A stretch of 64,000 bases of DNA, from NCBI RefSeq assembly GCF_036924515.1, contig NZ_JAZHRR010000001.1, forward strand, positions 5,055,001 through 5,119,000, in the 5' to 3' direction. The notes beneath the pieces were generated by a model. It was not told where the DNA came from. It made no database searches and saw nothing but the letters and a program-made list of their open reading frames with translations. Made by a program: the position numbers and the translations under genes. Source of the stretch: Bradyrhizobium sp. AZCC 1610. GTDB lineage: Bacteria > Pseudomonadota > Alphaproteobacteria > Rhizobiales > Xanthobacteraceae. Shown in pieces: positions 26,782 to 36,836 of this stretch; within the stretch, counting starts at the first letter, position 1; every line of letters begins with the position of its first letter.

Positions 26782-28014
26782 ATGAACAGATCGAGCCTTG
26801 CCCTCGTCAATCTTCGGGCGGTTGTGATCCTGATCGTGCTGGCGTTCCATTCGGTCCTCCCTTACCTCGCCTCCCTGCCTCCCAGCCCGTATCCGTTCGA
26901 CAGCGCCCCCTACCTGTGGCTGGCATTTCCGATTATCGATAGCCGGCGATGGTTCGGCTTCGACCTGTTCTGCGCCTGGCAGGATGTGGGTTTGATGAGC
27001 CTCATGTTCTTTCTCTCGGGCCTGTTCGTGCCCTCAAGCCTTGCGAGCAAGGGAAGCCGGAAGTTCTTGTCCGACCGCCTGCTGCGGATCGGCTTGCCGA
27101 TGGTGCTGGCAGTCATTTTTCTTGCGCCGCTCGCCTATTACGCCGCCTATCGCACGACCGCCCGCGATCCAGGCCTCCGTGCCTATTGGCAAGATTGGCT
27201 CGCGCTGCCGTTCTGGCCGTGCGGACCGCAGTGGTTTCTGGGCCAGCTATTGGCGCTCACAGTTCTCGCAGCCGCAGTGCATCAATTCGCTCCAGGGTGG
27301 GATCAACGTCTTGTCCGGCTGGTGGCGTTCCCCGGCGGCAATCCGGTTCGATTCCTTGCCGTTCTGGTGACGGTCTCCGCACTGGCCTATATTCCCCTGA
27401 TGCTGGCCTATTCGCCCTTCGCATGGGTGAGCATCGGCCCCATCGCCTTTCAGCCCAGCCGACCGTTGCACTACCTCGTCTATTTCCTTGCCGGCGTGGT
27501 GGTCGGGACCTATGGCCTCGATCGTGGCTTGCTCGACTGCAACGGAATTCTGGCGCGGCACTGGATGGCATGGCTCGCCGCAGCCATTGCCGGTTTCCTG
27601 CTTTGGGCTACGCCGACTTCGGCGACACTGGCGGATTGGAGCGGCGCTCCCCTGATCGCGAAATTCGCGGCCGGCATAGGTTTTGTTGTCGCCTGCGCGA
27701 CGAGCTGTCTCTGCTCGCTGGCGATCTGCTTGCGCTTCGCACATTGGCGCACGTGGGCGTTCGACAGTCTGTCAGACAATGCCTATCGAATCTATCTGAT
27801 ACACTATGTGTTTGCCGTCTGGCTGCAATATGCGCTGCTGGGCACCGACTTGTTTGCGATCGGCAAGGCCACGATCGTGTTCAGTGGAACGCTAATCATA
27901 AGCTGGTCCATCGCCGCCGCCATGGCCGGCGCGCTGCCGGTCTCGCGACTGAATGCGACCATATGCGGCATACGCCAACACATGAAGACTGAATTGACAT
28001 TGGACAGAAAGTAA
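26782..28014 (+). CDS. Acyltransferase 3 family membrane protein
   Basis: A 410-residue integral membrane protein with about ten hydrophobic segments. The N-terminal LVNLRAVVILIVLAFHSVLP carries the conserved His of acyltransferase family 3 (OafA and glucan-biosynthesis protein C-like), followed by the Arg-containing FLSDRLLRIGLPM loop. These enzymes move acyl or succinyl groups to sugars or lipids at the membrane. It precedes a three-gene exporter by 15 bases, in the same direction, which suggests that it modifies the exported molecule. Confidence 0.82.
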   Translation: MNRSSLALVNLRAVVILIVLAFHSVLPYLASLPPSPYPFDSAPYLWLAFPIIDSRRWFGFDLFCAWQDVGLMSLMFFLSGLFVPSSLASKGSRKFLSDRLLRIGLPMVLAVIFLAPLAYYAAYRTTARDPGLRAYWQDWLALPFWPCGPQWFLGQLLALTVLAAAVHQFAPGWDQRLVRLVAFPGGNPVRFLAVLVTVSALAYIPLMLAYSPFAWVSIGPIAFQPSRPLHYLVYFLAGVVVGTYGLDRGLLDCNGILARHWMAWLAAAIAGFLLWATPTSATLADWSGAPLIAKFAAGIGFVVACATSCLCSLAICLRFAHWRTWAFDSLSDNAYRIYLIHYVFAVWLQYALLGTDLFAIGKATIVFSGTLIISWSIAAAMAGALPVSRLNATICGIRQHMKTELTLDRK

Positions 28015-28029
28015 TCGAGTCCCGGTAAC

Positions 28030-29163
28030 ATGCCATTGGTTTTCAAGATCGCATTCCGAAATCTGTTTCATGACCGGCTGCGTCTCATTGCAACCGTGAT
28101 CGGGATCGTGTTTTCCATCGTTCTGGTAACCATCCAGATGGGCCTCTATTTCGGCTTTGGGCGCATGGTGACGACGATGATCGATCATACGTCCGCCGAT
28201 CTCTGGGTCATGCCGCGCGGAACCAAGTGCTTCGAGGACCCTTCCCTGCTGAACACGCGTGAGCGCTATCGCGCGCTTGCAATCAACGGAGTGGTGGAGG
28301 CCATACCCGTCGTAATCGGATTTGCCGATTGGCGAATGTCGAGCGGGGCGTCGACCCCCGTTTTCGTCATCGGTTCGGATCTGCGGTCCGGCGGGCTGCA
28401 GCCGTGGGACCTGGTGGAAGGCCGGATCGAGGCGCTGTCGAGCCCCAAGGCAGTCGCGGTCGACCGGACCTATTTCGATCGCCTTGGCGTCTCCGGGATC
28501 GGGGCGACCGCCGAAATCCGACAGCAACCCGTACAAGTGGCGGCCGTCACCAGCGGCATTCGTTCATTCACCACGACGCCGTTCGTTTTCATGGACGTCG
28601 ATCGGGCGCGGGCTCACACGGGAGTTCCGTCCGGAAAGGCCACCTATCTTATTATTCGTCTGAGCGCCGACGCCGATCCTGATCGCGTTCGCCGGCAGCT
28701 GACGTCGAACATCGCGGATGTCGAGGTCCTTACCCCGGCCGAGTTTCGCGAACGCAGCCGCACGTTCTGGCTGTTCGGCACGGGCGCCGGCGCCGCGCTC
28801 TTCGCGGGCGCCCTACTCGGCGTGATAGTCGGCACCGTCGTGGTCGCCCAGACTCTTTATGCAAGCACGAAAGAGCACCTGAACGAATTCGCTACCCTGC
28901 GCGCCATGGGCTCCTCCCGACGGTATATCTACAACGTGATCGTCTGCCAAGCGCTGCTCAGTGCTGTCATCGGCTTCTCCATCGCGGCGCTGATTGGCGA
29001 CGCCGTTGTGCGACTGACCGCGGCGACGGCGTTGCCGATCGTCATCACGCCCGGGCTGATCGCCGGGCTGTTTCTGCTGACCCTCGTCATGTGCATTGGG
29101 TCATCCATCGCGGCAATCGTTCAGGTCACCCGCATCGACCCTGCCATGGTGTTCACGCGATGA
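28030..29163 (+). CDS. ABC exporter permease, DevC/MacB-like FtsX family
   Basis: A 377-residue permease: one N-terminal membrane helix (about 20-45), a large periplasmic domain, and three C-terminal helices with the FtsX-domain pattern (EFATLRAMGSSRRYIYNVIV). It starts MPLVFKIAFRNLFHDRLRL. This is the DevC-type architecture of tripartite exporters. It overlaps the ATPase gene by ATGA. Substrate not readable; DevBCA in cyanobacteria exports glycolipids. Confidence 0.85.
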   Translation: MPLVFKIAFRNLFHDRLRLIATVIGIVFSIVLVTIQMGLYFGFGRMVTTMIDHTSADLWVMPRGTKCFEDPSLLNTRERYRALAINGVVEAIPVVIGFADWRMSSGASTPVFVIGSDLRSGGLQPWDLVEGRIEALSSPKAVAVDRTYFDRLGVSGIGATAEIRQQPVQVAAVTSGIRSFTTTPFVFMDVDRARAHTGVPSGKATYLIIRLSADADPDRVRRQLTSNIADVEVLTPAEFRERSRTFWLFGTGAGAALFAGALLGVIVGTVVVAQTLYASTKEHLNEFATLRAMGSSRRYIYNVIVCQALLSAVIGFSIAALIGDAVVRLTAATALPIVITPGLIAGLFLLTLVMCIGSSIAAIVQVTRIDPAMVFTR

Positions 29164-29864
29164 CCGAACCATTGATCGAGGCGGCAAATATCACGAAGGA
29201 CCTTGGCAGCGGCGCTGCCAAGGTGGCGGCGCTCAAGGGCGTAAGCCTGGCGCTCAACGGCGGTGAACTCACCCTGCTCATGGGACCTTCCGGGAGCGGC
29301 AAGACCACGCTTCTGTCCATCCTCGGATGCATGTTGACGCCTACGGAGGGAACGATTCGTATCTGCCGACATTCAACCGCAGGCGCCGACCCTGAGGACC
29401 TGGCGCGTCTCAGGCGCGAGCATGTGGGTTTTGTTTTCCAGTCGTTTCATCTGTTTCCGACGTTGTCTGCCACCGACAACGTGAGGCTCGCGCTCGATGT
29501 CCGCGGTGCCCCCTCCAGAGCGGCAAGGGTCCGGTCACGAGAGGCACTGGCGAAGGTCGGCCTGGCCCACAAGACAAAGGCGTATCCGCGCGAACTCAGC
29601 GGCGGCGAACAGCAGCGCGTGGCGATCGCTCGCGCCATTGTCGGAAACCCGTCCATCATCCTTGCGGACGAGCCAACCGCCGCACTTGATGGCACAAATG
29701 GCCAAGCGATCATGAAGATACTTGCCGAAATCGCCAAGGAACGGGGACATGCTGTGCTGATTGTGACGCATGATCCGCGTCTGTTGCCATTCGCGGATCG
29801 AGTCGTTCATATCGAGGATGGACGGATCATTGATGATGAACGCGACGGCGCCAAACTGCAATGA
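29160..29864 (+). CDS. ABC exporter ATP-binding protein, DevA/LolD-like
   Basis: A 234-residue ATPase. Walker A GPSGSGKTT, Q-loop VFQSFHLFPTLSATDNV, signature LSGGEQQRVAIARA and Walker B IILADEPTAALD place it in the LolD/MacB/DevA family. The start at 29160 lies in the ATGA overlap with the permease gene; a longer opening to 29091 is not supported. It powers the adjacent permease and adaptor. Confidence 0.9.
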   Translation: MTEPLIEAANITKDLGSGAAKVAALKGVSLALNGGELTLLMGPSGSGKTTLLSILGCMLTPTEGTIRICRHSTAGADPEDLARLRREHVGFVFQSFHLFPTLSATDNVRLALDVRGAPSRAARVRSREALAKVGLAHKTKAYPRELSGGEQQRVAIARAIVGNPSIILADEPTAALDGTNGQAIMKILAEIAKERGHAVLIVTHDPRLLPFADRVVHIEDGRIIDDERDGAKLQ

Positions 29865-29893
29865 ATTCGCGAAATGCGGGAGGACCACTAGTC

Positions 29894-30946
29894 ATGTCGA
29901 AGCGCCGGACAGCCTTGGTCGCCGTCTTGGCTCTGATTGCAATCGTCGTAGTCTTGGTGGCGATTGCAGCAATGGCCCCCGTCAAGCCGGCAATGTGGGG
30001 TTTGTCGGCCGATGCACCGCAGGAAAAGCGCTGGCAAGCGGTTGCGCCCGGGCGCATCGAGCCTTGCTCCGGTCAGATCAAGGTCGCGACGGCAGTGGTC
30101 GGGGTGGTCCAAAAGGTGTTGGTGAAGACCAATGACAGGGTGTTCGCCGGCGAACCGCTGATCCAGCTCGCAGACGATGAGCTCCGAGCGCGGTTGGCGG
30201 CGGCGGAGACGCAAGTCGCCCTGCGCGAGCGCGCCCGGGATGAACGGTCGGCGACAGGCAGTGCGAGGACTCGACGCAAAGCCCTGGATGCTGTGGCCGA
30301 TGCCGAACGGACGCTGCATGACGCGCGATCGGCAGTTGATCGGGCTGCCGCGAGGCTACGGGTCAGCGGCGGGTCGGACGCCGACCTGACCGCTGCCCGC
30401 CTGGCATTCACGCGTGCTCAGAATGAACTGTCGACACGACAAGACGAGCTTCGTACCGCCGAGGACGATGGAGCTTTACCAACCTCGCTGGAGGGCCAGC
30501 TTAGTATCGCCCGATCGGAATACGCTGTGGCGCGATCCGCCCTCGACAAAATGACGGTGCGCGCACCGATTGACGGCACGGTGCTGCAGGTCAATGTGCG
30601 GGTGGGTGAAGTGGTCTCGCCCGGTTCGCCGCAGCCACCGCTGCAGCTCGCCGACCTCTCGGCCCTATGCGTGCGCGCGGAACTGGACGAACGCGACCTC
30701 GGGTCGATCAAGGTCGGGCAAGCAGTTGCCGTGCGAGCGGCCGCGTTTCCCGATCGCGAGTTCGAGGGAAACGTCTCGTCGATCGCGCCGCTGATCGAGC
30801 CTGGCCGCCTCGAGCCGGCCGGATCGCGCAATCAGACCGACGTGGATGTCGTTCGGGTCACAGTCGGATTGACGGGAGCGGGAGAGCTCACGATCGGAAT
30901 GAAGGCCGATGTCTATTTCCGTTCGGAAAAGATCACGGCACCGTGA
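29894..30946 (+). CDS. Membrane fusion protein (HlyD/DevB-like) of the ABC exporter
   Basis: A 350-residue periplasmic adaptor. I chose ATG 29894, which follows GGGAGGA by about ten bases and gives MSKRRTALVAVLALIAIVVV, an N-terminal anchor; ATG 29861, overlapping the ATPase stop, is an in-frame alternative. A lipoyl-like half (VGVVQKVLVKTNDRVFAGEP), a coiled-coil hairpin (about 105-205) and the second lipoyl half (MTVRAPIDGTVLQV) are in order. It completes a tripartite exporter, but no TolC gene is nearby. Confidence 0.86.
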   Translation: MSKRRTALVAVLALIAIVVVLVAIAAMAPVKPAMWGLSADAPQEKRWQAVAPGRIEPCSGQIKVATAVVGVVQKVLVKTNDRVFAGEPLIQLADDELRARLAAAETQVALRERARDERSATGSARTRRKALDAVADAERTLHDARSAVDRAAARLRVSGGSDADLTAARLAFTRAQNELSTRQDELRTAEDDGALPTSLEGQLSIARSEYAVARSALDKMTVRAPIDGTVLQVNVRVGEVVSPGSPQPPLQLADLSALCVRAELDERDLGSIKVGQAVAVRAAAFPDREFEGNVSSIAPLIEPGRLEPAGSRNQTDVDVVRVTVGLTGAGELTIGMKADVYFRSEKITAP

Positions 30947-31133
30947 GGGCGTTTCGTCGCCCGCGGGCATGAAATCTTTCGCGCTTCCGGTGAAACCATT
31001 TTCTCGGCCGACGAAAAATCCGCGACATCATGTTATGTGGTCCTGTGATCAGACAATGGGGCCGATTCCCGCGCCGCGCCCGGACGCGTACGTAGCGCAG
31101 TAAGAACAGCGCAAATCTACAACGAGGTGCTGA

Positions 31134-31833
31134 TTGAACTTGGGCTCGATCGGTGACCGTATCCTCACTGGTGACATGGACGCGCCGGTGGTCATGACGG
31201 CGCCGATCGATAGCTGCCTCCTGATGATTGCGGACGGCATGGGCGGCCACGCGCATGGCGCGATGGCCAGCCGAGCCGTTCTCGATTATCTGGTTGCAGC
31301 TGTCGATCGGCTTTCAAATCCTGCCTCCTGCACCGAAGTGATCGAGGAAGCCAATCAGCACTTGTTTAAACTCATGCACGAGCACGAAGAGGCGCTCGGC
31401 ATGGGCACGACGCTCTTGGGGACCCTTCTGACCGCCGACCAGGTGGTCAGATTCAATGTTGGCGATAGCCGCTGCTACCTGTTCAGCGCACGCCAGCTAG
31501 TGCAGCTCAGCTACGATGATGTGCCCGAAGGCGAGAACAACCACTTCGGTCGCCGCAGGTCCCATGCCCTCACTCAGGCGCTAGGCGGCTCTTCGTTTCC
31601 CGTAGCGATCAAACCCCCACATCTCCGTCGACTCGCCGCTTGCACCCGGAGAGACCCTGCTCCTTTGCAGCGACGGCCTCGCCGATATGGTCACCAATCA
31701 GATCATCAGCTACACGTTGAGGACGGCCAAAGACCCTCGTCGATCTGCGCGTGAACTCGCAGCAAAGGCGTTCAGGGCGGGCGCTAAAGACAACGTGTCT
31801 CTAATTGTCGCGCGACGTACGGACGCGTACTGA
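31134..31833 (+). pseudogene. PP2C-type protein phosphatase, frameshifted
   Basis: The first frame encodes the PP2C blocks LLMIADGMGGHAHG, GMGTTLLGTLL and FNVGDSRCYLF. At a CCCCC run (31614-31618) the family pattern continues one base over: ISVDSPLAPGETLLLCSDGL, ADMVTNQIIS and AKDNVSLIVAR, ending at a TGA at 31831-31833. Removing one C restores a complete gene of about 232 residues. The TTG start at 31134 is uncertain, and the usual N-terminal NEDR metal-binding motif is not visible, so the 5' end may also be eroded. It may be a true pseudogene or a sequencing error. Confidence 0.75.
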
Positions 31834-32329
31834 GCACAAGCGCCGAATTTCCGAATGCCCACCCCGGAGCTCATCCAAGGATAGCCAGGTTCACGTCGGC
31901 TTCCGGGGATGGAATAGCTCTTCGACGGACCGTTTCGGATCCTTGATCCGAGAGCGGTCCTTGCGATCATTCTTCTCTGCTTCGAGCTTCTGCAGGAAAC
32001 GGAAGCGCGGCGATCGGGTCGCGTGCCCCGATCGGCCGTGCTTGGTCATGCCGAAACCCTTTTGGCCGCCATGCGTCATTTGATCACCAACGAAAGCTGT
32101 GCGGCTCATTTCTTGCACCCGGGAGCCGCCACCGGAGCCAACCTTCATGCGGTTCGCCGAAAGCACGATCAGAGAGAAAGGATAGCCCTGACCGTCAAAA
32201 GGCGCGAGGCCGGGACGGTCGGTTTGCGAGAGCAAAACGCTGCAGTGCGGCACGCAGGGCCAGTTGGCCGCGCACGCCTGCGGACTTGTCGGGCCAGGCG
32301 ATCATCTTGGGGCCGGTCAGTGTGAGCAC
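31834..32329. other. Region with possible degraded coding sequence
   Basis: About 500 bases with no gene that I can defend. The minus strand has an open stretch 31891-32253 rich in Gly, Lys and Arg, and an adjoining one in a different frame, which could be a decayed gene, but I recognise no family. Confidence 0.3.
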
Positions 32330-32590
32330 GAACTGGTCTTCCGAAAGGGCGGCACGCCTGCGTCGGTTCGCGTTGCTTCGGCGTCATGGATAACGCTGGT
32401 TCGCCGAACCCACCAGAAAACGCCTCCGAAGAGGTGTTCATACCTCCGTCAGGCAGCTCGAGGCCGATATTCGCGCTTTCATCGACCGGCATAACGAAAA
32501 TCCAAAATGGACAAATCTGCAGACCAAATCTTGGCTTCAGTTAAGCGCTTCTGCCGCAAAGCTCAGCAGACCTTATGCGACGATATTTAG
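32330..32590 (+). pseudogene. IS630-family transposase, C-terminal remnant
   Basis: Three consecutive pieces in shifted frames match the end of IS630-type DDE transposases: SWITLV, then WFAEPTRKRLRRGVHTSVRQ and LEADIRAFIDRHNENPK, then KSADQILASVKRFCRKAQQT up to a TAG at 32588-32590. At least two frameshifts and loss of the catalytic N-terminal part make it non-functional. Confidence 0.8.
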
Positions 32591-32609
32591 ATTCACGTGA
32601 CTAGCACCA

Positions 32610-33554
32610 CTAGATTTCCCTCCGCAGACCGGCGCGCTGGTGGCGGATACATTGCGGCCGGGCGGGCGCGTTCAGCGCGTTCTTCACCATCTGACCAAGC
32701 GCCAGGAAGTCGACCTTGCGTGGAGACGTCCGGCGCCACGCCAGCCCGATACTGCGGCCCGGTTGCGGTTCGACAAAACGCAGGAGCTTCACTCGGTCGT
32801 CGCGCAACTCGACATCGGCCGCTACTTCTGGAACCAGCGTGGCGCCATATCCGCTCGCCACCATCTGCATAACCGTTGCAAGGCTCGTTGCACTGAGGCT
32901 CGAGGCCACAGTCCAACGCCCCTTGGCGCAATAGTCGAGCGCCTGATCCCGCAGACAATGACCTTCTTCCAGCAGAATGAGCTTACGCTTCTTCACCTCG
33001 CCGGGCGTCACGCGCGCCGTTTCCGGAAGAGGGTCGTCGGCGGGTACAGCAAAGAGGAAGCGGTCCCTCGCGAGATGGAAAACTTCAACCGCGGCCGCCT
33101 TGAGCGGCAACGCCAACAGCAATACTTCGAGAGCGCCACGCTCGAGATCCGCGAGCAGCACCTTGGTCTGTGCTTCCACCAAATCAAGGCGCAGATCGGG
33201 ATACCCGAGTTCCAGTTGCGGCAGCAACCGCGGCAATATATACGGCGCCAGCGTCGGGATGACGCCAACGCGCAACGTTCCGCTCAGCACCTTGGCTCTG
33301 TGTTGAGCCAGGTCTGTCAGGTCGCGCACTGCACCAAGGATCACGCCGGCGCGTTGCGCGATCTCGATTCCAAGTTCCGTGAACATCGGCGCGCCCGGGC
33401 GCCGCTCGATCAACTCTATGCCGAGAAGCCCTTCCAGTTCGTGGATCTGCATTGAAAGAGCGGGCTGGCTGACACAACACTCCGCCGCGGCTCGTCCGAA
33501 ATGCTGATGACGGGCAAGCGCATGAAGATAGCATAGCTGCCGGGTCGTGATCAC
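32610..33554 (-). CDS. oxyR: OxyR hydrogen peroxide-sensing LysR-family regulator
   Basis: A 314-residue LysR regulator. The N-terminal helix-turn-helix is AAAECCVSQPALSMQIHELE. The regulatory domain keeps the redox loop LEEGHCLRDQALDYC with Cys200 and Cys209, matching Cys199 and Cys208 of E. coli OxyR, so disulfide-based peroxide sensing is expected. It is divergent from a groEL gene, with 230 bases between. No katG, ahpC or dps gene is adjacent. The C-terminal tail (about 20 residues after FLALGQMVKNAL) is longer than usual. Confidence 0.88.
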   Translation of the reverse strand: MITTRQLCYLHALARHQHFGRAAAECCVSQPALSMQIHELEGLLGIELIERRPGAPMFTELGIEIAQRAGVILGAVRDLTDLAQHRAKVLSGTLRVGVIPTLAPYILPRLLPQLELGYPDLRLDLVEAQTKVLLADLERGALEVLLLALPLKAAAVEVFHLARDRFLFAVPADDPLPETARVTPGEVKKRKLILLEEGHCLRDQALDYCAKGRWTVASSLSATSLATVMQMVASGYGATLVPEVAADVELRDDRVKLLRFVEPQPGRSIGLAWRRTSPRKVDFLALGQMVKNALNAPARPQCIRHQRAGLRREI

Positions 33555-33784
33555 CCCGATAAGATATTCTTAATGCCGCGGCAAAGCAATTTGATTGGCT
33601 TTTTGGCCGCTAGCTTAAAACACTGGACGGCTTGAAATCGTGCGGGTTGAAGTCACCAGCGCAAGCGCGCCACACGTGCACGCTCTGAGGGTCGCTGTTG
33701 TGCGGACAAGCAAAGGGAGGACCGCAAATTCGGACTTAGACGCCCGCGGCCCGCGAGATCGCCTGATCAAATCGGGAACCATCC

Positions 33785-35428
<1,644 letters not shown>

Positions 35429-35612
35429 GCGCTCGCGAGATGCACACGGCCGCGTGTCCGGTTGTGCCCGCCAACAGGATTACTGTCGAGCCGTGCCAAC
35501 AGTCGCAGCAGCCGCGAGAAGGAATCGTTTTGCGAGGGCGCCCATGATAAGATTACAGCGTACAAAAGCGCCGGCTTCGAGAATTTCACCTATCGATAGG
35601 AAGGATCTCGGG

Positions 35613-36080
35613 TTGGAGAAGAAAAGGCAACTCAGCTTTACGCGCCGAACCGTCTTGAGCGCTGCCGTTGCCGGGAGCGCCGGATTTGCGAGCGCCGCTC
35701 TTGCCTCAACACCAACGCCGGGCGATGACGCGGCGAAACTCGTTAAGCAGCTGACCGGAAAAACCCCGATCGCATCGGATCGTCTCCATCTGATGATGCC
35801 GCAGGTGTTTCCGAATGGCTACACCGTGCCATTCACGCTCGTGATCGATAGTCCCATGACCGAATCCGATCACGTCAGGCACGTCTCTGTGCTAGCGCCG
35901 CGGAACCCGCTTGTCGAGGTTGCGACGTTTCATTTCGTCCCACAACGCAGCGAGCCCCGCGTTTCAACGCGCATTCGCCTTGCCGAACCGCAATATGTTC
36001 TGGCGGTGGCGGAGACGAACGACGGCACGTTGCTGATGACCGAGACCTGGGTCGAGGTCGCCACCAACGGATGCAAATGA
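35613..36080 (+). CDS. soxY: SoxY-like sulfur carrier protein
   Basis: A 155-residue protein. I chose the TTG at 35613, which follows GATAGGAAGG at good spacing and puts the twin-arginine signal FTRRTVLSAAVAGSAGF at the N-terminus; an ATG at 35544 would add a long leader. The mature SoxY fold is recognisable (NGYTVPFTLVIDSPM, SVLAPRNPLVEVATFHF). The family normally ends with a GGCGG arm carrying sulfur on cysteine; here the end is TNGCK, keeping the cysteine (154) but not the glycines. It is next to soxZ. Confidence 0.8.
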   Translation: MEKKRQLSFTRRTVLSAAVAGSAGFASAALASTPTPGDDAAKLVKQLTGKTPIASDRLHLMMPQVFPNGYTVPFTLVIDSPMTESDHVRHVSVLAPRNPLVEVATFHFVPQRSEPRVSTRIRLAEPQYVLAVAETNDGTLLMTETWVEVATNGCK

Positions 36081-36101
36081 CATCCCGGAAGGAGGTGCGG
36101 A

Positions 36102-36428
36102 ATGTTCGCTCCGACACCCCGTGTACAAGTGCCAGGCGCCGCCGCGAGCGGTGAAGTGTTTTCGGTCAAAACCCTGATCAGCCATCCGATGGAGACCGGG
36201 CTGCGGTACGATGACCAAGGCAACGTCATCCCGCGCAAGATCGTCAACAAGTTTACTTGCCGCCACAATGGTGTCGTGGTGTTCAGCGTCGATCTCCACG
36301 AAGCCATGGCGGCGAATCCGTTTATCGAGTTCTACTTGCGCGCGACAGAGAGTGGCAGGCTTGAGTTCGTTTGGGAGGAGGATGGCGGCGGTATCTATGT
36401 ATTGGAGCACCAGCTCACTGTCACCTAA
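36102..36428 (+). CDS. soxZ: SoxZ sulfur-oxidation protein
   Basis: A 108-residue protein of normal SoxZ length. VKTLISHPMETGLRYDDQGN and PFIEFYLRATESGRLEFVW are family-typical. A textbook ribosome-binding site (GGAAGGAGGT) precedes the ATG. SoxZ pairs with SoxY to carry thiosulfate- or sulfide-derived sulfur in the periplasm. No soxA, soxX, soxB or soxCD lies in the window. Confidence 0.88.
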   Translation: MFAPTPRVQVPGAAASGEVFSVKTLISHPMETGLRYDDQGNVIPRKIVNKFTCRHNGVVVFSVDLHEAMAANPFIEFYLRATESGRLEFVWEEDGGGIYVLEHQLTVT

Positions 36429-36518
36429 TGATGTTGTAGTGATGTTGCCATGCTCCTTTTCGCAGCCATGAGCAAAGGGATCGGCGATCGCAGACACGCG
36501 GATAGAGCCGTACTCAGC

Positions 36519-36836
36519 ATGCGAAAAATCATCGCCGCTTCCATTGCTGCAGGTACGTTCATTACTTTCGCCGGTCCCAGCCAGGCAGCGGACCGCGATG
36601 GTGGAGCCCAACTCGTCGCGATGTGCGCGTCGTGCCATCGTCTGGATGGCGGCGATGGTGGTGTTCCGACGATCCTTGGCATGAGTCCGGAGATGCTCGC
36701 CCGCGCAATGCTTGCGTACAGATCGCGCGAGCGCCCAAGCCATATCATGCGCGCCATTGCCCTGTCGCTCAGTGATGAAGAAATCGCGACAGTGGCGCGC
36801 TATCTCGCAGCCCTGAACAAGCAGGTTAGGCCATGA
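36519..36836 (+). CDS. Cytochrome c, FccA/SoxE-like
   Basis: A 105-residue monoheme cytochrome with a signal peptide (MRKIIAASIAAGTFITFAGP) and a heme site CASCH (Cys36, Cys39, His40). GMSPEMLARAMLAYRSRERP and the C-terminal LSDEEIATVARYLAAL are typical of cytochromes paired with flavocytochrome c. ATG 36519 is chosen because it begins the signal peptide; the frame is open from 36450. It overlaps the flavoprotein gene by ATGA and should accept electrons from it. Confidence 0.82.
   Translation: MRKIIAASIAAGTFITFAGPSQAADRDGGAQLVAMCASCHRLDGGDGGVPTILGMSPEMLARAMLAYRSRERPSHIMRAIALSLSDEEIATVARYLAALNKQVRP

Noticed and set aside
31891..32253. Minus-strand frame of 120 codons between the PP2C gene and the IS630 remnant
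   Set aside because: No start context, no recognised family and a possible frame break; kept only as a remark on the region.
33555..33784. CIRCE heat-shock operator before groEL
   Set aside because: No TTAGCACTC / GAGTGCTAA pair is present in the upstream 230 bases.
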